Shown here: piece after piece, positions 26,181 to 37,200 of the stretch
How positions within the stretch are numbered: the stretch's first letter is position 1
Layout: the number at the start of each line of letters is the position of its first letter
Source: Pyxidicoccus parkwaysis
Lineage (GTDB): Bacteria > Myxococcota > Myxococcia > Myxococcales > Myxococcaceae
Direction of reading: 5' to 3'
Length of the DNA stretch: 64,000 nt
Assembly: GCF_017301735.1 (NCBI RefSeq)
Contig: NZ_CP071090.1
Span: 2,284,001 to 2,348,000, forward strand
Program-made: the position numbers and the translations under genes
Notes under the pieces: model-generated
The model's database searches: none
What the model was told of the DNA's origin: nothing
The model's input: the letters and a program-made list of their open reading frames with translations, nothing else

Positions 26181-26512
26181 CGGCTCGAAGCTCCAGCGTC
26201 GGGTAGGGCCCAACGGCCCCGGTCTCCTCGCATGAGGGGCCGGGGCCCTTGGCGTTTCGGCATCCTCGAATGAGGGACTGGGGCCCTGGCGTTCCGGTCT
26301 CCTCGCACGAGGGGCTGAAGCCTCGGTGCACTCCGATTCCGGGTGGGGGATGACTCGCGAGGGCCGCCTCTTGCGGTCTTCCCGGGCGCGGTGACACCCT
26401 GCGCGCCCGTCAGTCGAGCCGCCCTCCATCAGCGGCCCGGACATGGCCCGTGACCTTTCTCTTCCGCCCCGAAGTCTCGTCGAGGGCGGCCGAAATACAC
26501 CCTGGAGCCAAG
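26181..26512. other. Intergenic region with short tandem repeats
   Basis: About 330 bp between the YihY gene and the large lipoprotein gene. It holds three degenerate 37-38-bp tandem repeats (26220-26326). The remaining 190 bp upstream of the lipoprotein should carry its promoter. No coding frame of believable composition was seen. Confidence 0.6.
26220..26326. repeat. Three degenerate 37-38-bp tandem repeats with hairpin cores
   Basis: Units start at 26220, 26258 and 26295. Each has the form CGGTCTCCTCGCATGAGGGG followed by a GGGGCCCTGGCGTT-like half. The core CCTC-GCAT-GAGG is a small inverted repeat; in copy 3 GCAT becomes GCAC and the second half has decayed. Confidence 0.75.
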
Positions 26513-29500
26513 ATGCCCCTGAAGACTTCGTGGCCGCTCCGCTGCGCCGTGACGTTGCTCCTCGCACAGCTCGCGAGCGCCTGTGGCGGTGGTGATAGCA
26601 ACCCGGACCCCAACCCGAATCCGAATCCCGCACAGGACACGGCGGCGCCCACGTCGAAGGCCACGCCGCCCGGTGGCAGCTTCACGCGAGGAGTCGCGGT
26701 GGCGCTGGTATGTGAGGACGGCGCCGGCAGCGGCTGCGCGGCCACGTACTACACGCTGGACGGCTCCACGCCGAGCAAGTCCTCCACGCAGTACCGCGAG
26801 CCCTTCACGCTCTCCGCCACCACCACGCTGCGCTTCTTCTCCGTGGACAAGGCCGGCAACACCGAGGCCGTGAAAACCGAGCAGTACACCTTCTCGGATA
26901 CGCACTCGGACACGCAGGCGCCCACCACCACGGCCACCCCGGCGGGCGGCTTCTTCAACAGCGCCCGTGCCGTGACGCTCGCGTGTGACGACGGCTCGGG
27001 CGGCGGCTGCGCGGCCACGCACTACACGGTGGACGGCAGCGTCCCCACGGAGTCCTCGCCGCGCTACACGGCGCCGGTGGCCGTCGCCGCCAGCACGACG
27101 CTGCGCTTCTTCTCCGTGGACCAGGCCGGCAACGTGGAGGGCGCTCGCACGGAGCGCTACGTGATTGACGCCGAGCCGCCCACGGTGGCCGCCTCGCCGC
27201 GTGGAGGCACCTCCGGAGCGCCCCGCGTGGTGACGCTGACGTGTGACGACGGCACGGGCTCCGGCTGCGCGGCCATCCACTACACCACGGACGGCACCAT
27301 CCCCACCGAGTCGTCCCCCACGTACACCGCGCCGCTCACGTTGGAGACCACCACGCGCCTGCGCTTCGTCGCGCTGGACAAGGCGGGCAACGCGTCCACC
27401 GAGGGGTCGGAGCTGTACACGCTGGATGGCACGGGCCCGGTGTCCACCGCCACGCCAAAGGGCGGCACCTACCGCGCCGCCATCGCCGTGTTGCTGGATT
27501 GCAATGACAACGGGGGCAGCGGCTGCGCGACCACGTACTACACCACCACCGGCGTCGAGCCGACGCGCGCTTCCGCTCGATACACCAACCCCATCTCCCT
27601 CTCCGGCAACACCACGCTGCGCTTCTTCTCCGTGGATGCGGTGGGCAACGACGGCCCGGTGGTGACGGAGACGTACGTCTTCGACACGGTGGCGCCCACC
27701 GTGTCCGCCAGCCCGAAGGGCGGCGCGTACTTCAAGGCGCAGACGGTGACGCTGACGTGCAACGACACGGGCAGCGGCTGCTCCGCCATCCACTACACGT
27801 TGAATGGCGCCACGCCGGACGCCTCGTCGCCCCGCTATACCGGGCCGCTGACCGTCTCCACCAACACGACGCTGTCCTTCCTCGCGGTGGACGTCGCGGG
27901 CAACAGCAGCGGCGTGGTGAAGGAGACGTACACGTTCTCCTCGGACACCACGGCGCCCGTCACCAGCGTCGACCCGCAGGGCGGCCTGTACGGGAGCGCA
28001 CGGACGGTGACGCTGTCCTGCCTGGACAACGTCGGCGGCGACGGCTGCGACGGCACGTTCTACACGCTCGACGGCTCGGAGCCGACCACGGCGAGCACGC
28101 GCAACACCGGGCCCATCACCATCTCCACCACCGCCCAACTGCGCTTCCGCTCCGTGGACCGCGCGGGCAACCTGGAGGCCACGCAGTCGGCGCAGTACAC
28201 CATCGACACCCTCGCGCCGGTGACGCAGGCGTCGCCGGCGGGCGGCACGTTCGAGGGCCCCATCACGGTGACGCTGTCGTGCACGGACACGGGAGGCGCG
28301 ACCTGCGCGGAGACGCGCTACACCACCGACGGCACGGCGCCGGAACCCGGCTCCCCCCTCTACACCGGGCCGCTCACGCTCATCCGCACCACCACGCTGC
28401 GCTTCTTCTCCGTGGACAGCGTGGGCAACGTCGAGACGGTGCGGCAGGCGGTCTACACGCTGCCCACCTCCACCAGCACCGCCTCGCAACAGATTGCCGA
28501 CGTGCGCGCCGCGCCGGCCGGGGCGACGAACATGCCCATCAATGGGGCCGTCATCACGTACATCAAGCCGGGCGTGGGCAACCTCGCCAATGACCCCGCG
28601 GGCTTCTTCCTCCAGGCGGAGCGGGCCGGCCCCGCCGTCTTCGTGGAGGTGGACCCGGCAACGCTCAGCCCGCCGCCCCAGGTGGCCCAGCGCGTGGACG
28701 TCACCGTCAGCAACAAGCGCACCGTCAACAACATGGTGCGCGTCAACATTTCCAGCTTCGCCGTGCAAGGCACGAGCGTGCCCCTGTCCACGCTGAGCCA
28801 GGAGGTGAGCAGCGTGGACCTGCCCTCGGTGGCGAGCGAGCTCGAGGCCGAGCTCATCTCCCTCACCGGCCAGGTGAATGGGACGTTGGGCGCGGCGGGC
28901 GCAGGCCACGTGCAGGCCCCGCTGGTGACGGTGGGCGTGCCCGAGGGCTCCGCCAGCGCCAACGCGTTCCGGCTGCGCATCGTGGAGACCGTGCAGGACC
29001 AGCTCGACGTCACGCATGGCTGCACCGTGGGGCTGCTCTCGCCGCTGTGGGTCTTCGCGACCACCACCCAGCCGTCCGTGTGGTCGCCCGAGCAGGTGAC
29101 GTCGCTGACGTGCCCCGGCCCCCGCGTGGCGAGCGCGCTGGCCCGGGGCTCCGGAACGGTCTCCGTCCGCTTCGACCGGAAGCTCAGCGCCTCCAGCCTC
29201 CAGTCCGACGGGCAGCAGTTCTCCATCCCCGGCCTGACGGTGACGGGCGCCACCCTCGTCGGCCCGCGCGAGGTGTGGCTCTCCACCAGCCCGCAGACAC
29301 CGCGCCAGCAGTACACGGTGACGGTGGCCTCCACGGTGCAGGACACGATAGGCACCGCGCTGCAGACGGCGGGGAACAGCGGCACCTTCAAGGGCTACCA
29401 GGTGCCTCCGACGCTGCGCATCACCGAGATTGCGCCCGCCGTGGGGCCCAACAACATCAACTTCGGCCGGGACCTGGTCGAGCTCTACGTCGTGCAGGGC

Positions 29501-30073
29501 GGCAACACGCTGGGCATGACGCTGGAGGAATCCACGCTCCCCAGCCCGCTGCTGGCCACACTGCCGGACGTGGACGTGGCCACCGGTGACATCATCGTCA
29601 TCCACCTGAACCCGGACCGGGACACGGCGGGCTTCGACGCGCCGGGCTCGGAGCTCACCAGCAAGAGCTTCTGGTCCCAGAGCCAGTACGCGTCCAACTA
29701 CGACAACGCCTGGGACTTCCACGGCGGCTCCAACGGCGTCAGCGGCAGCAACCGCGTGTTCCGCATCCGCGATGCCCTGGGCAACACGCAGGACGCGGTG
29801 CCCGTGTGGCTTACGCTCGGCAGTCCTCCCGCCGCCTTCCCGCCGCAGCTCCAGGCCATCCAGTCCGAGGGGCAGTGGCTGCCGTCGAGCTGCGGTGGCG
29901 CGCTCTGCACGTACAACACGTTCCCGTCCGCGCTGGACGTCTCCGTCAACTGGGGCGCCGCCTTCCCCAGCGGGGGCCGCACCACGACGCTGGGCCGTAT
30001 CCGCTTCAGCGACACGGACACGAAGGATGACTGGGCGGTGGGCTCGGGCACGCTCGGCTTCTTCAGCCCGTAG
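26513..30073 (+). CDS. Large lipoprotein with seven chitobiase-C-terminal-type repeats and lamin-tail-like end
   Basis: 1186 residues from ATG 26513 (GGAG 6 bp upstream). Lipoprotein signal: LLLAQLASAC-GGG. Residues ~42-650 are seven ~86-residue repeats of the CHB_HEX_C_1 type, each with P-x-G-G, a pair of Cys (C-x-D-...-G-C), YYT-x-DGS-x-P, SS-x-x-Y-x-x-P, TTLRFFSVD-x-AGN and a YT end. These are beta-sandwich modules found on secreted polysaccharide-active or adhesive proteins. The C-terminal ~530 residues include an adhesin-like region and, from residue ~968, LRITEIAP...DLVELYV, resembling a lamin-tail domain. No catalytic domain was recognised. Probably anchored in the envelope and facing outward. 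Confidence 0.88.
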   Translation: MPLKTSWPLRCAVTLLLAQLASACGGGDSNPDPNPNPNPAQDTAAPTSKATPPGGSFTRGVAVALVCEDGAGSGCAATYYTLDGSTPSKSSTQYREPFTLSATTTLRFFSVDKAGNTEAVKTEQYTFSDTHSDTQAPTTTATPAGGFFNSARAVTLACDDGSGGGCAATHYTVDGSVPTESSPRYTAPVAVAASTTLRFFSVDQAGNVEGARTERYVIDAEPPTVAASPRGGTSGAPRVVTLTCDDGTGSGCAAIHYTTDGTIPTESSPTYTAPLTLETTTRLRFVALDKAGNASTEGSELYTLDGTGPVSTATPKGGTYRAAIAVLLDCNDNGGSGCATTYYTTTGVEPTRASARYTNPISLSGNTTLRFFSVDAVGNDGPVVTETYVFDTVAPTVSASPKGGAYFKAQTVTLTCNDTGSGCSAIHYTLNGATPDASSPRYTGPLTVSTNTTLSFLAVDVAGNSSGVVKETYTFSSDTTAPVTSVDPQGGLYGSARTVTLSCLDNVGGDGCDGTFYTLDGSEPTTASTRNTGPITISTTAQLRFRSVDRAGNLEATQSAQYTIDTLAPVTQASPAGGTFEGPITVTLSCTDTGGATCAETRYTTDGTAPEPGSPLYTGPLTLIRTTTLRFFSVDSVGNVETVRQAVYTLPTSTSTASQQIADVRAAPAGATNMPINGAVITYIKPGVGNLANDPAGFFLQAERAGPAVFVEVDPATLSPPPQVAQRVDVTVSNKRTVNNMVRVNISSFAVQGTSVPLSTLSQEVSSVDLPSVASELEAELISLTGQVNGTLGAAGAGHVQAPLVTVGVPEGSASANAFRLRIVETVQDQLDVTHGCTVGLLSPLWVFATTTQPSVWSPEQVTSLTCPGPRVASALARGSGTVSVRFDRKLSASSLQSDGQQFSIPGLTVTGATLVGPREVWLSTSPQTPRQQYTVTVASTVQDTIGTALQTAGNSGTFKGYQVPPTLRITEIAPAVGPNNINFGRDLVELYVVQGGNTLGMTLEESTLPSPLLATLPDVDVATGDIIVIHLNPDRDTAGFDAPGSELTSKSFWSQSQYASNYDNAWDFHGGSNGVSGSNRVFRIRDALGNTQDAVPVWLTLGSPPAAFPPQLQAIQSEGQWLPSSCGGALCTYNTFPSALDVSVNWGAAFPSGGRTTTLGRIRFSDTDTKDDWAVGSGTLGFFSP

Positions 30074-30081
30074 GCCCTGAC

Positions 30082-30101
30082 GGCCCGGAGGTTTCCGGGC
30101 C
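30082..30101. terminator. Hairpin after the lipoprotein gene
   Basis: An 8-bp perfect stem (GGCCCGGA / TCCGGGCC) with a GGTT loop, 9 bp past the lipoprotein stop codon and followed by TTGAAA. Confidence 0.65.
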
Positions 30102-30111
30102 TTGAAACGCC

Positions 30112-30159
30112 AATCGCCGCCTCGTGCCGGGAGCTGCTTCCCCGGTCCGGGCGGCGATT
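30112..30159. terminator. Inverted repeat between convergent genes
   Basis: AATCGCCGCC and GGCGGCGATT pair perfectly across 28 bp, between the convergent lipoprotein and ABC-F genes. It is likely a terminator for the ABC-F gene on the minus strand. Confidence 0.5.
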
Positions 30160-30184
30160 CGTGCTTCAGCGACTGTGCGCGGTG

Positions 30185-31783
30185 TTACCGGCGCTGCGCC
30201 GCGACGGCGCCGTGCTTCTCCACGAACTCGGAGTAGGGGCCGTTGAAGTCCAGCACCTCCTGGCCCTGCTGGAGCGACCAGATGCGCGTGGCCACCTCGG
30301 AGATGAGCTCCTGGTCGTGCGTGACGACGATGACGGTGCCCTCGAACTTCTGGAGGCCCTCCGCCAGCGCGGCGATGGACTCGAGGTCCAGGTGGTTCGT
30401 CGGCTCGTCGAGCACCAGCACGTTGTCCTGCGTAATCATCAGCTTGGACAGGAGCACGCGCACCGTCTCGCCACCGGAGAGGGTGTCGGTGTTCTTCATC
30501 CGCTCCTCACCGGAGAAGAGCATCCGGCCGAGCACGCCGGAAATCTCCTCGTTGGTGAGCTTCTCGCTGATGTCACGCAGCCAGCCGAAGCAGGTGGTGC
30601 CCTTGCGGACGACGCCGTGGTGGTCCTGCGGCAGGTAGCCCACCGAGGCCTGGTGGCCCCAGCCAATCTTCCCGCCGTCCGGCTCCAACTGGCCGGCAAT
30701 CATGCGCACCAGCGTGGACTTGCCCACGCCGTTGCGGCCGATGACGCAGACCTTCTCGCCCTTGCAGACCAGGGCGTTGAACGGCTTGATGATCTGCTGG
30801 CCGTCGAAGGACTTGTGGATGCCTTCAATCATCAGCGTCTGCCTGCCGCTGGGGACCTTCTGGTCGAAGCGGATGAAGGGACGCGCGATGTTGGAGCGCT
30901 TGAGGTCGTCCGACTTCAGCTTGTCGATCTGCTTGATGCGGCTCTGCACCTGCGAGGCGCGCGTGCCGGCGCTGAAGCGGGCGACGAAGTCCTGGAGCTG
31001 GGCAATCTTCTTCTTCTTCTCGGCCGTCTCCGACTCCACGCGGCTGCGGACCTGCGCCTTCTGGCGCACCATGTCGTCGTAGCCACCGGTGTACTGGATG
31101 ATGGTCTCGTAATCGATGTCCGCGATGTGCGTGCAGATGGAGTTGAGGAAGTGCCGGTCGTGGCTGATGGTGATGAGCACGCCCTCGAACGCGTGGAGGA
31201 AGTTCTCCAGCCAGCGGATGGAGTCGATGTCGAGGTTGTTCGTGGGCTCGTCGAGCAGCAGCCCCTCGGGCTTGCCGAAGAGGGCCTGCGCGAGCAGCAC
31301 GCGCAGCTTGAGGCCGCCGGTGAGCTGGCGCATGGGGCCCTCGTAGAAGGACTCCTCGATGCCGAGGCCCGCGAGCAGGGTGGCGGCGTCGCTCTCCGCG
31401 GAGTAGCCGTCCTCCTCGGCGATGGTGCCCTCGAGCTCGCCCAGGCGGTTGCCGTCCTCCTCGGTGATGTCCGACTTGGCCAGCAGCGCGTTCTTCTCCG
31501 TCATGGCGGCCCACAGGGCCTTGTTGCCCATGACCACCACGTCGAGGACGCGGTCATTCTCGTAGCGGAAGTGGTCCTGGCGGAGGATGCCCAGCTTGCG
31601 AGGCCGGACGATGCTGCCCATGTCCGCTTCCTCGTCCCCGGCGAGGATCTTCATGAACGTGGACTTACCGGCCCCGTTGGGCCCGGTCAGGCCGTAGCGG
31701 CGGCCCGGCGAGAAGGTGACGTTGACCTCCTCGAAGAGCTTCTTGGGCCCGTAGGCCTTGGAGACGTTGATGACGTTGAACAT
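30185..31783 (-). CDS. ybiT: ABC-F family ATPase, YbiT type
   Basis: 532 residues, same length and domain order as E. coli YbiT. Two ABC cassettes: the first with GPNGAGKST, LTGGLKLRVLLAQAL and DEPTNNLD; the second with GRNGVGKST, LSGGETVRVLLSKL and DEPTNHLD. The interdomain linker is rich in charged residues (SETAEKKKKIAQLQDFVARF). No membrane part. ABC-F proteins act on the ribosome rather than as transporters. The subfamily match includes the LRQDHF and NSICTHIADIDY blocks. ATG 31783 fits the family N terminus; the frame upstream is of shadow type. The gene is convergent with the lipoprotein gene. Confidence 0.94.
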   Translation of the reverse strand: MFNVINVSKAYGPKKLFEEVNVTFSPGRRYGLTGPNGAGKSTFMKILAGDEEADMGSIVRPRKLGILRQDHFRYENDRVLDVVVMGNKALWAAMTEKNALLAKSDITEEDGNRLGELEGTIAEEDGYSAESDAATLLAGLGIEESFYEGPMRQLTGGLKLRVLLAQALFGKPEGLLLDEPTNNLDIDSIRWLENFLHAFEGVLITISHDRHFLNSICTHIADIDYETIIQYTGGYDDMVRQKAQVRSRVESETAEKKKKIAQLQDFVARFSAGTRASQVQSRIKQIDKLKSDDLKRSNIARPFIRFDQKVPSGRQTLMIEGIHKSFDGQQIIKPFNALVCKGEKVCVIGRNGVGKSTLVRMIAGQLEPDGGKIGWGHQASVGYLPQDHHGVVRKGTTCFGWLRDISEKLTNEEISGVLGRMLFSGEERMKNTDTLSGGETVRVLLSKLMITQDNVLVLDEPTNHLDLESIAALAEGLQKFEGTVIVVTHDQELISEVATRIWSLQQGQEVLDFNGPYSEFVEKHGAVAAQRR

Positions 31784-31870
31784 GGCGGCGGCGTTGTAGC
31801 GGAAATGGCGCGGTGGGCCAAAGAAGCAAGGTGTTTCGCGTCCCGGCCCGTTCGCGGTGACCCAATGTAA

Positions 31871-34083
<2,213 letters not shown>

Positions 34084-34329
34084 GTGGTACGCATCGCAAT
34101 GGCTCATCAGCCCAGGCTTCCCTGGATTCACCGTGGACGCGCCTCGGTTGTTTCAACGCGCTGTCTCAACTCGCTGTGAAACATCGTGACGCCTGAGCGC
34201 CTGAGCACGTGGCGGTCGGCGGTGACTCAATTGTTCCGTTCTCGACCGAGTCGATAACGTTGCCGACACGGTTCAGCGTTCACGGCCCATGGCGCTGGAC
34301 CTCCCCTCGCGGGTCGGGACATCTCAGCC

Positions 34330-34800
34330 ATGTACATCTTCGACGAGTCGCTCTGGCCCCTGGTCCTCATTCAGCGCGTGGACTCCACGACGGACGAGGA
34401 GATGGAGCGCATCCTCCAGACGCTCACGCGGCTCATCAACCGGCGTGAGCCGTATATCCAGGTGGTTGATTTCACCCGCTCGCGCCCGCTGACCCATTCC
34501 CAGCGGATGATGCTGGCGGCGCAGCAGGAGCAGACCGCCGACGTGGCTCACGAATACTGCAAGGGCTTCTATGTGGTCATCAACTCGCCGACCGCGAGAC
34601 TGGCCAGGGCCGTCACCAGCTTCGTCCGGCCGTCCACGGAGAATCCCGACGAGGTGTCGTCGCTGGCGGAGGCGCTGGAGAAGGCCGCGTTGAAGTTCGA
34701 GCAGGCGGCCCTTCCCAAGGGGGCCCAGGTGGCCCGCACCGAGCTGCGACGGCTGAAGGCCTCCCAGGTCCATGGTGGCGCGGGCCCGGCTCACGGCTGA
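34330..34800 (+). CDS. Hypothetical cytoplasmic protein, SpoIIAA-like/STAS-like fold possible
   Basis: 156 residues, soluble, no signal peptide. The beta-alpha-beta pattern (WPLVLIQRVDSTTDEEMERILQTLTRLI, YIQVVDFTRSRPLT, GFYVVINSPTARLARAVTSFV) resembles small SpoIIAA-like or MEDS-type signalling domains often seen in myxobacteria. This is a fold guess only. It lies alone between the direct repeats derived from the mnmD 3' end. ATG 34330 follows a 246-bp leader in which no other gene is visible. Confidence 0.7.
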   Translation: MYIFDESLWPLVLIQRVDSTTDEEMERILQTLTRLINRREPYIQVVDFTRSRPLTHSQRMMLAAQQEQTADVAHEYCKGFYVVINSPTARLARAVTSFVRPSTENPDEVSSLAEALEKAALKFEQAALPKGAQVARTELRRLKASQVHGGAGPAHG

Positions 34801-34863
34801 GGCACCATGGAGGAAGCTCGCGTGCTGACGCATCCGCGGTGGCGGTGAAGTCGCGGCACGCGT

Positions 34864-35364
34864 TCAGCGCCGACGCGGCCTGACGCCAGCTCCGCCCGGC
34901 GCATCATGCGCGGGCGTCGAGGCCACCTTCCGCACCACGGTCTCCCCTGGCGACAGCTCTCGGCCATCACTCGCGTGGAGGCCCATGAGCGCGACGGGCT
35001 TGCCGCTCTCCTTCTCGACCAGCACGGAGTGGCGTTCTCCCCGCGCGAACAGATGGCGTTCGCCCCATTGTCGCAGCGCCACCACGAGGGGGAACAGGCT
35101 CTCGCCCCTGGGCGTCAGCACGTATTCCTCGTACGCGGTGCCGTCCGAGGCGGGTTGGCTCGCGAGGATGCCTGCTTCCACCAGCCGGCGCAGGCGGTCC
35201 GAGAGGATGTTCTTCGCCACCCCCAGGCTGCGCTGGAACTCGCTGAAGCGCCGCGTGCCGTCCAGGGCGTCGCGCACGATGAGCAGCGACCAGCGGTCTC
35301 CGACGACATCAACGGAGCGTGCCACCGGACACGGCTCCTTCTTCTGGCTCTGGTGCTTTCCCAT
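34864..35364 (-). CDS. HxlR family transcriptional regulator
   Basis: 166 residues. The winged-helix HxlR pattern is complete: PCPVARSVDVVGDRWSLLIVRDAL (with the conserved Cys that can sense electrophiles or oxidants), RRFSEFQRSLGVAKNILSDRLRRLVEAGIL, and YEEYVLTPRGESLFPLVVALRQWGERH. The C-terminal ~50 residues are an extension with no known motif. ATG 35364 has GGGGGAG just upstream. It is divergent from an MFS transporter, and the intergenic region holds two similar 17-bp inverted-repeat sites, so it probably represses the transporter and itself. Confidence 0.93.
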   Translation of the reverse strand: MGKHQSQKKEPCPVARSVDVVGDRWSLLIVRDALDGTRRFSEFQRSLGVAKNILSDRLRRLVEAGILASQPASDGTAYEEYVLTPRGESLFPLVVALRQWGERHLFARGERHSVLVEKESGKPVALMGLHASDGRELSPGETVVRKVASTPAHDAPGGAGVRPRRR

Positions 35365-35383
35365 GTCTCCCCCACGCCCTGCT

Positions 35384-35400
35384 GGTTGCAATTTAAAACC
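35384..35400. promoter_or_regulatory. Operator-like 17-bp inverted repeat, site 1
   Basis: GGTTGCAATTTAAAACC. Same length and layout as site 2 at 35422-35438 (GGTT-x-CA ... T-x-AAACC). It lies 20 bp upstream of the HxlR start codon. Confidence 0.6.
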
Positions 35401-35421
35401 GGGCCTCTTAATTCCTCAACC

Positions 35422-35438
35422 GGTTTCATTTTGAAACC
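35422..35438. promoter_or_regulatory. Operator-like 17-bp inverted repeat, site 2
   Basis: GGTTTCATTTTGAAACC: perfect 7-bp arms around a 3-bp spacer, just upstream of the transporter's Shine-Dalgarno. It starts 38 bp from the start of site 1. Confidence 0.65.
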
Positions 35439-35456
35439 ACTTGGAGGAGCGAGAGC

Positions 35457-36764
35457 ATGGCGGTCTCCGGCACCCCGGCAGCCGAGGCAGCGCATCCACG
35501 GACGGAGCCACGCAACGGCCCCTCGGCGATGCCGCGCGCCCTGGTGGCGCTGTTCGCCTGCGCCAGTGGCCTGAGCGTGGCCAATGTCTATTACGCCCAG
35601 CCGTTGCTGGATGCGCTGGCGGCGGACTTCGGCATCAGCCTTGCGGCCGTGGGGAGCGTGGTCACCGCCACGCAGGTGGGCTGCGCACTGGCCCTGTTGC
35701 TGCTGGTTCCCCTGGGGGACCGGGTGGACCGGCGGCGGCTGATGCTCGGGCAGTTGCTGGCGCTCGTGGCGGCCCTGGTCTCGGTGGGACTGGCCCGCGC
35801 TCCCGTCATCCTGCTGGCGGAGATGCTTCTCATCGGCCTGCTGGGCACGGCCATGACGCAGGGGCTGATTGCCTATGCGGCCAGCGCGGCGTCTCCCGAG
35901 GAGCGCGGCCGGGTGGTGGGCGCGGCGCAGGGAGGCGTCGTCGTCGGGCTGCTGCTGGCGCGGGTGATGTCGGGGCTGATTGCCGACCTGGCAGGGTGGC
36001 GCGGCGTCTATTTCGGCTCGGCGGTGGTGATGCTCGCGCTCTTCGTCCTGCTCTGGAGGGCTCTGCCTGTACCGGCCGTCGCTCCGCGGCGGCTCAGCTA
36101 CCCGCGCCTGCTCCTGTCGATGCTGACCCTGCTGCACCGCGAGCGCGTCTTGCGGATTCGGGGCGTCATCGCGCTGCTCATGTTCGCGGTCTTCAACATC
36201 TTCTGGAGCGCCCTGGTGTTGCCGCTCAGCGCGCCGCCCTACGGCTTCTCGCACACGCTCATCGGTGCCTTTGGCCTCGTCGGAGCGGCCGGCGCGCTCG
36301 CGGCCGCACGCGCCGGTCAGTGGGCCGACCAGGGGCGCGGGCAGTGGACCAGCGGCATCGCGCTCATGCTGTTGCTGGCGTCCTGGCTGCCCCTGTCGTT
36401 CACCTCGAGCTCGTTGTGGGCCCTGGTCCTGGGCATCGTCCTGCTCGACGTGGGCGTCCAGGCGCTCCACGTCACCAACCAGAGCATGATTTTCCGCACG
36501 ACCCCCGAGGCGCACAGCCGGCTGGTGGGCGGCTACATGCTGTTCTACGCCGTGGGCAGCGGACTGGGCGCCATCTCCACCACGCTGGTCTACGCGCGAG
36601 CCGGCTGGTCCGGCGTCTGCCTCCTGGGTGCGGCCGTCAGCCTCGCGGCGTGGGTGTTCTGGGCCATGACGCTGCGCCTCATGCCGGAGTGCGCTTCTCG
36701 AGGGAGTCGCGAGCCCGCGCCATCCCCGCGGGAAGGGATGGCTGCCAGTGGCTGCGGCACCTGA
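35457..36764 (+). CDS. MFS transporter
   Basis: 435 residues, 12 predicted helices. MFS features: GLSVANVYYAQPLLDALAADFG in helix 1, LGDRVDRRRLM (motif A, helix 2-3 loop), PEERGRVVGAAQGGVVVGLLLARVMSG and HVTNQSMIFRTTPEAHSRLVGGYM. The type resembles drug/H+ antiporters of the YnfM/YbhO-like set, but the substrate is unknown. TTGGAGGAG precedes ATG 35457. It is divergent from an HxlR repressor, and together they look like an inducible efflux unit. The last ~30 residues are a low-complexity Ser/Pro tail. Confidence 0.93.
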   Translation: MAVSGTPAAEAAHPRTEPRNGPSAMPRALVALFACASGLSVANVYYAQPLLDALAADFGISLAAVGSVVTATQVGCALALLLLVPLGDRVDRRRLMLGQLLALVAALVSVGLARAPVILLAEMLLIGLLGTAMTQGLIAYAASAASPEERGRVVGAAQGGVVVGLLLARVMSGLIADLAGWRGVYFGSAVVMLALFVLLWRALPVPAVAPRRLSYPRLLLSMLTLLHRERVLRIRGVIALLMFAVFNIFWSALVLPLSAPPYGFSHTLIGAFGLVGAAGALAAARAGQWADQGRGQWTSGIALMLLLASWLPLSFTSSSLWALVLGIVLLDVGVQALHVTNQSMIFRTTPEAHSRLVGGYMLFYAVGSGLGAISTTLVYARAGWSGVCLLGAAVSLAAWVFWAMTLRLMPECASRGSREPAPSPREGMAASGCGT

Positions 36765-36921
36765 CTGCTCGCACGCCCACTTCCGAAGGGTCCTCCACGT
36801 TCCTTCAGCCGACGGGTCGCCCGCTCTCCAGGCTCCGTCCCCGCTTGGCAGTGGGCACGCGCGCCGCATCTCTACAGAAGGAGGGCCGCATCAACCGGGA
36901 ACCGGCCCCAGGGAGACTCGC

Positions 36922-37188
36922 ATGGGGGTTTACGCGTTCGTCATCATCGGGTGGGTCGTCGGCCTCATCTCGCGGGTCATCCTTCCGGGCGTGAGACACA
37001 TGGGGCTCTTCTCCGCGCTCCTGGTCGGCATGGTGGGCAGCATCGTGGGAGGCCTCATCGTGGGCAGCTTCAACGGGGGCACGCAGCTCTTCATCCTGCG
37101 CGTGCCCAACATCATTGGTGCGGTGGTGGGGGCGATGGGGGCCGTGGTCGCCGTGCACCTCCTCAACCGGAAGTACGCCCACGCCTGA
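36922..37188 (+). CDS. GlsB/YeaQ/YmgE-family small membrane protein
   Basis: 88 residues, three hydrophobic helices with the glycine-rich pattern of the transglycosylase-associated (GlsB/YeaQ/YmgE) family: VIIGWVVGLISRVILPG, LLVGMVGSIVGGLIVG and IIGAVVGAMGAVVAVHLLNRK. These proteins are often induced in stress; their function is unknown. GGGAG lies 8 bp before the ATG. It ends 12 bp before the first of two alpha/beta hydrolase genes and may share a transcript. Confidence 0.9.
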   Translation: MGVYAFVIIGWVVGLISRVILPGVRHMGLFSALLVGMVGSIVGGLIVGSFNGGTQLFILRVPNIIGAVVGAMGAVVAVHLLNRKYAHA

Positions 37189-37200
37189 GTCGCGAGGCGG

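Noticed and set aside
26220..26326. Repeats taken as a possible CRISPR array
   Set aside because: Units are directly adjacent with no spacers, are degenerate and number only three; no cas gene is near.
26429..29722. 3.3-kb minus-strand frame opposite the repeat lipoprotein
   Set aside because: It is Arg/His/Gly-rich, mirrors the repeat structure of the real gene and has no domain of its own.
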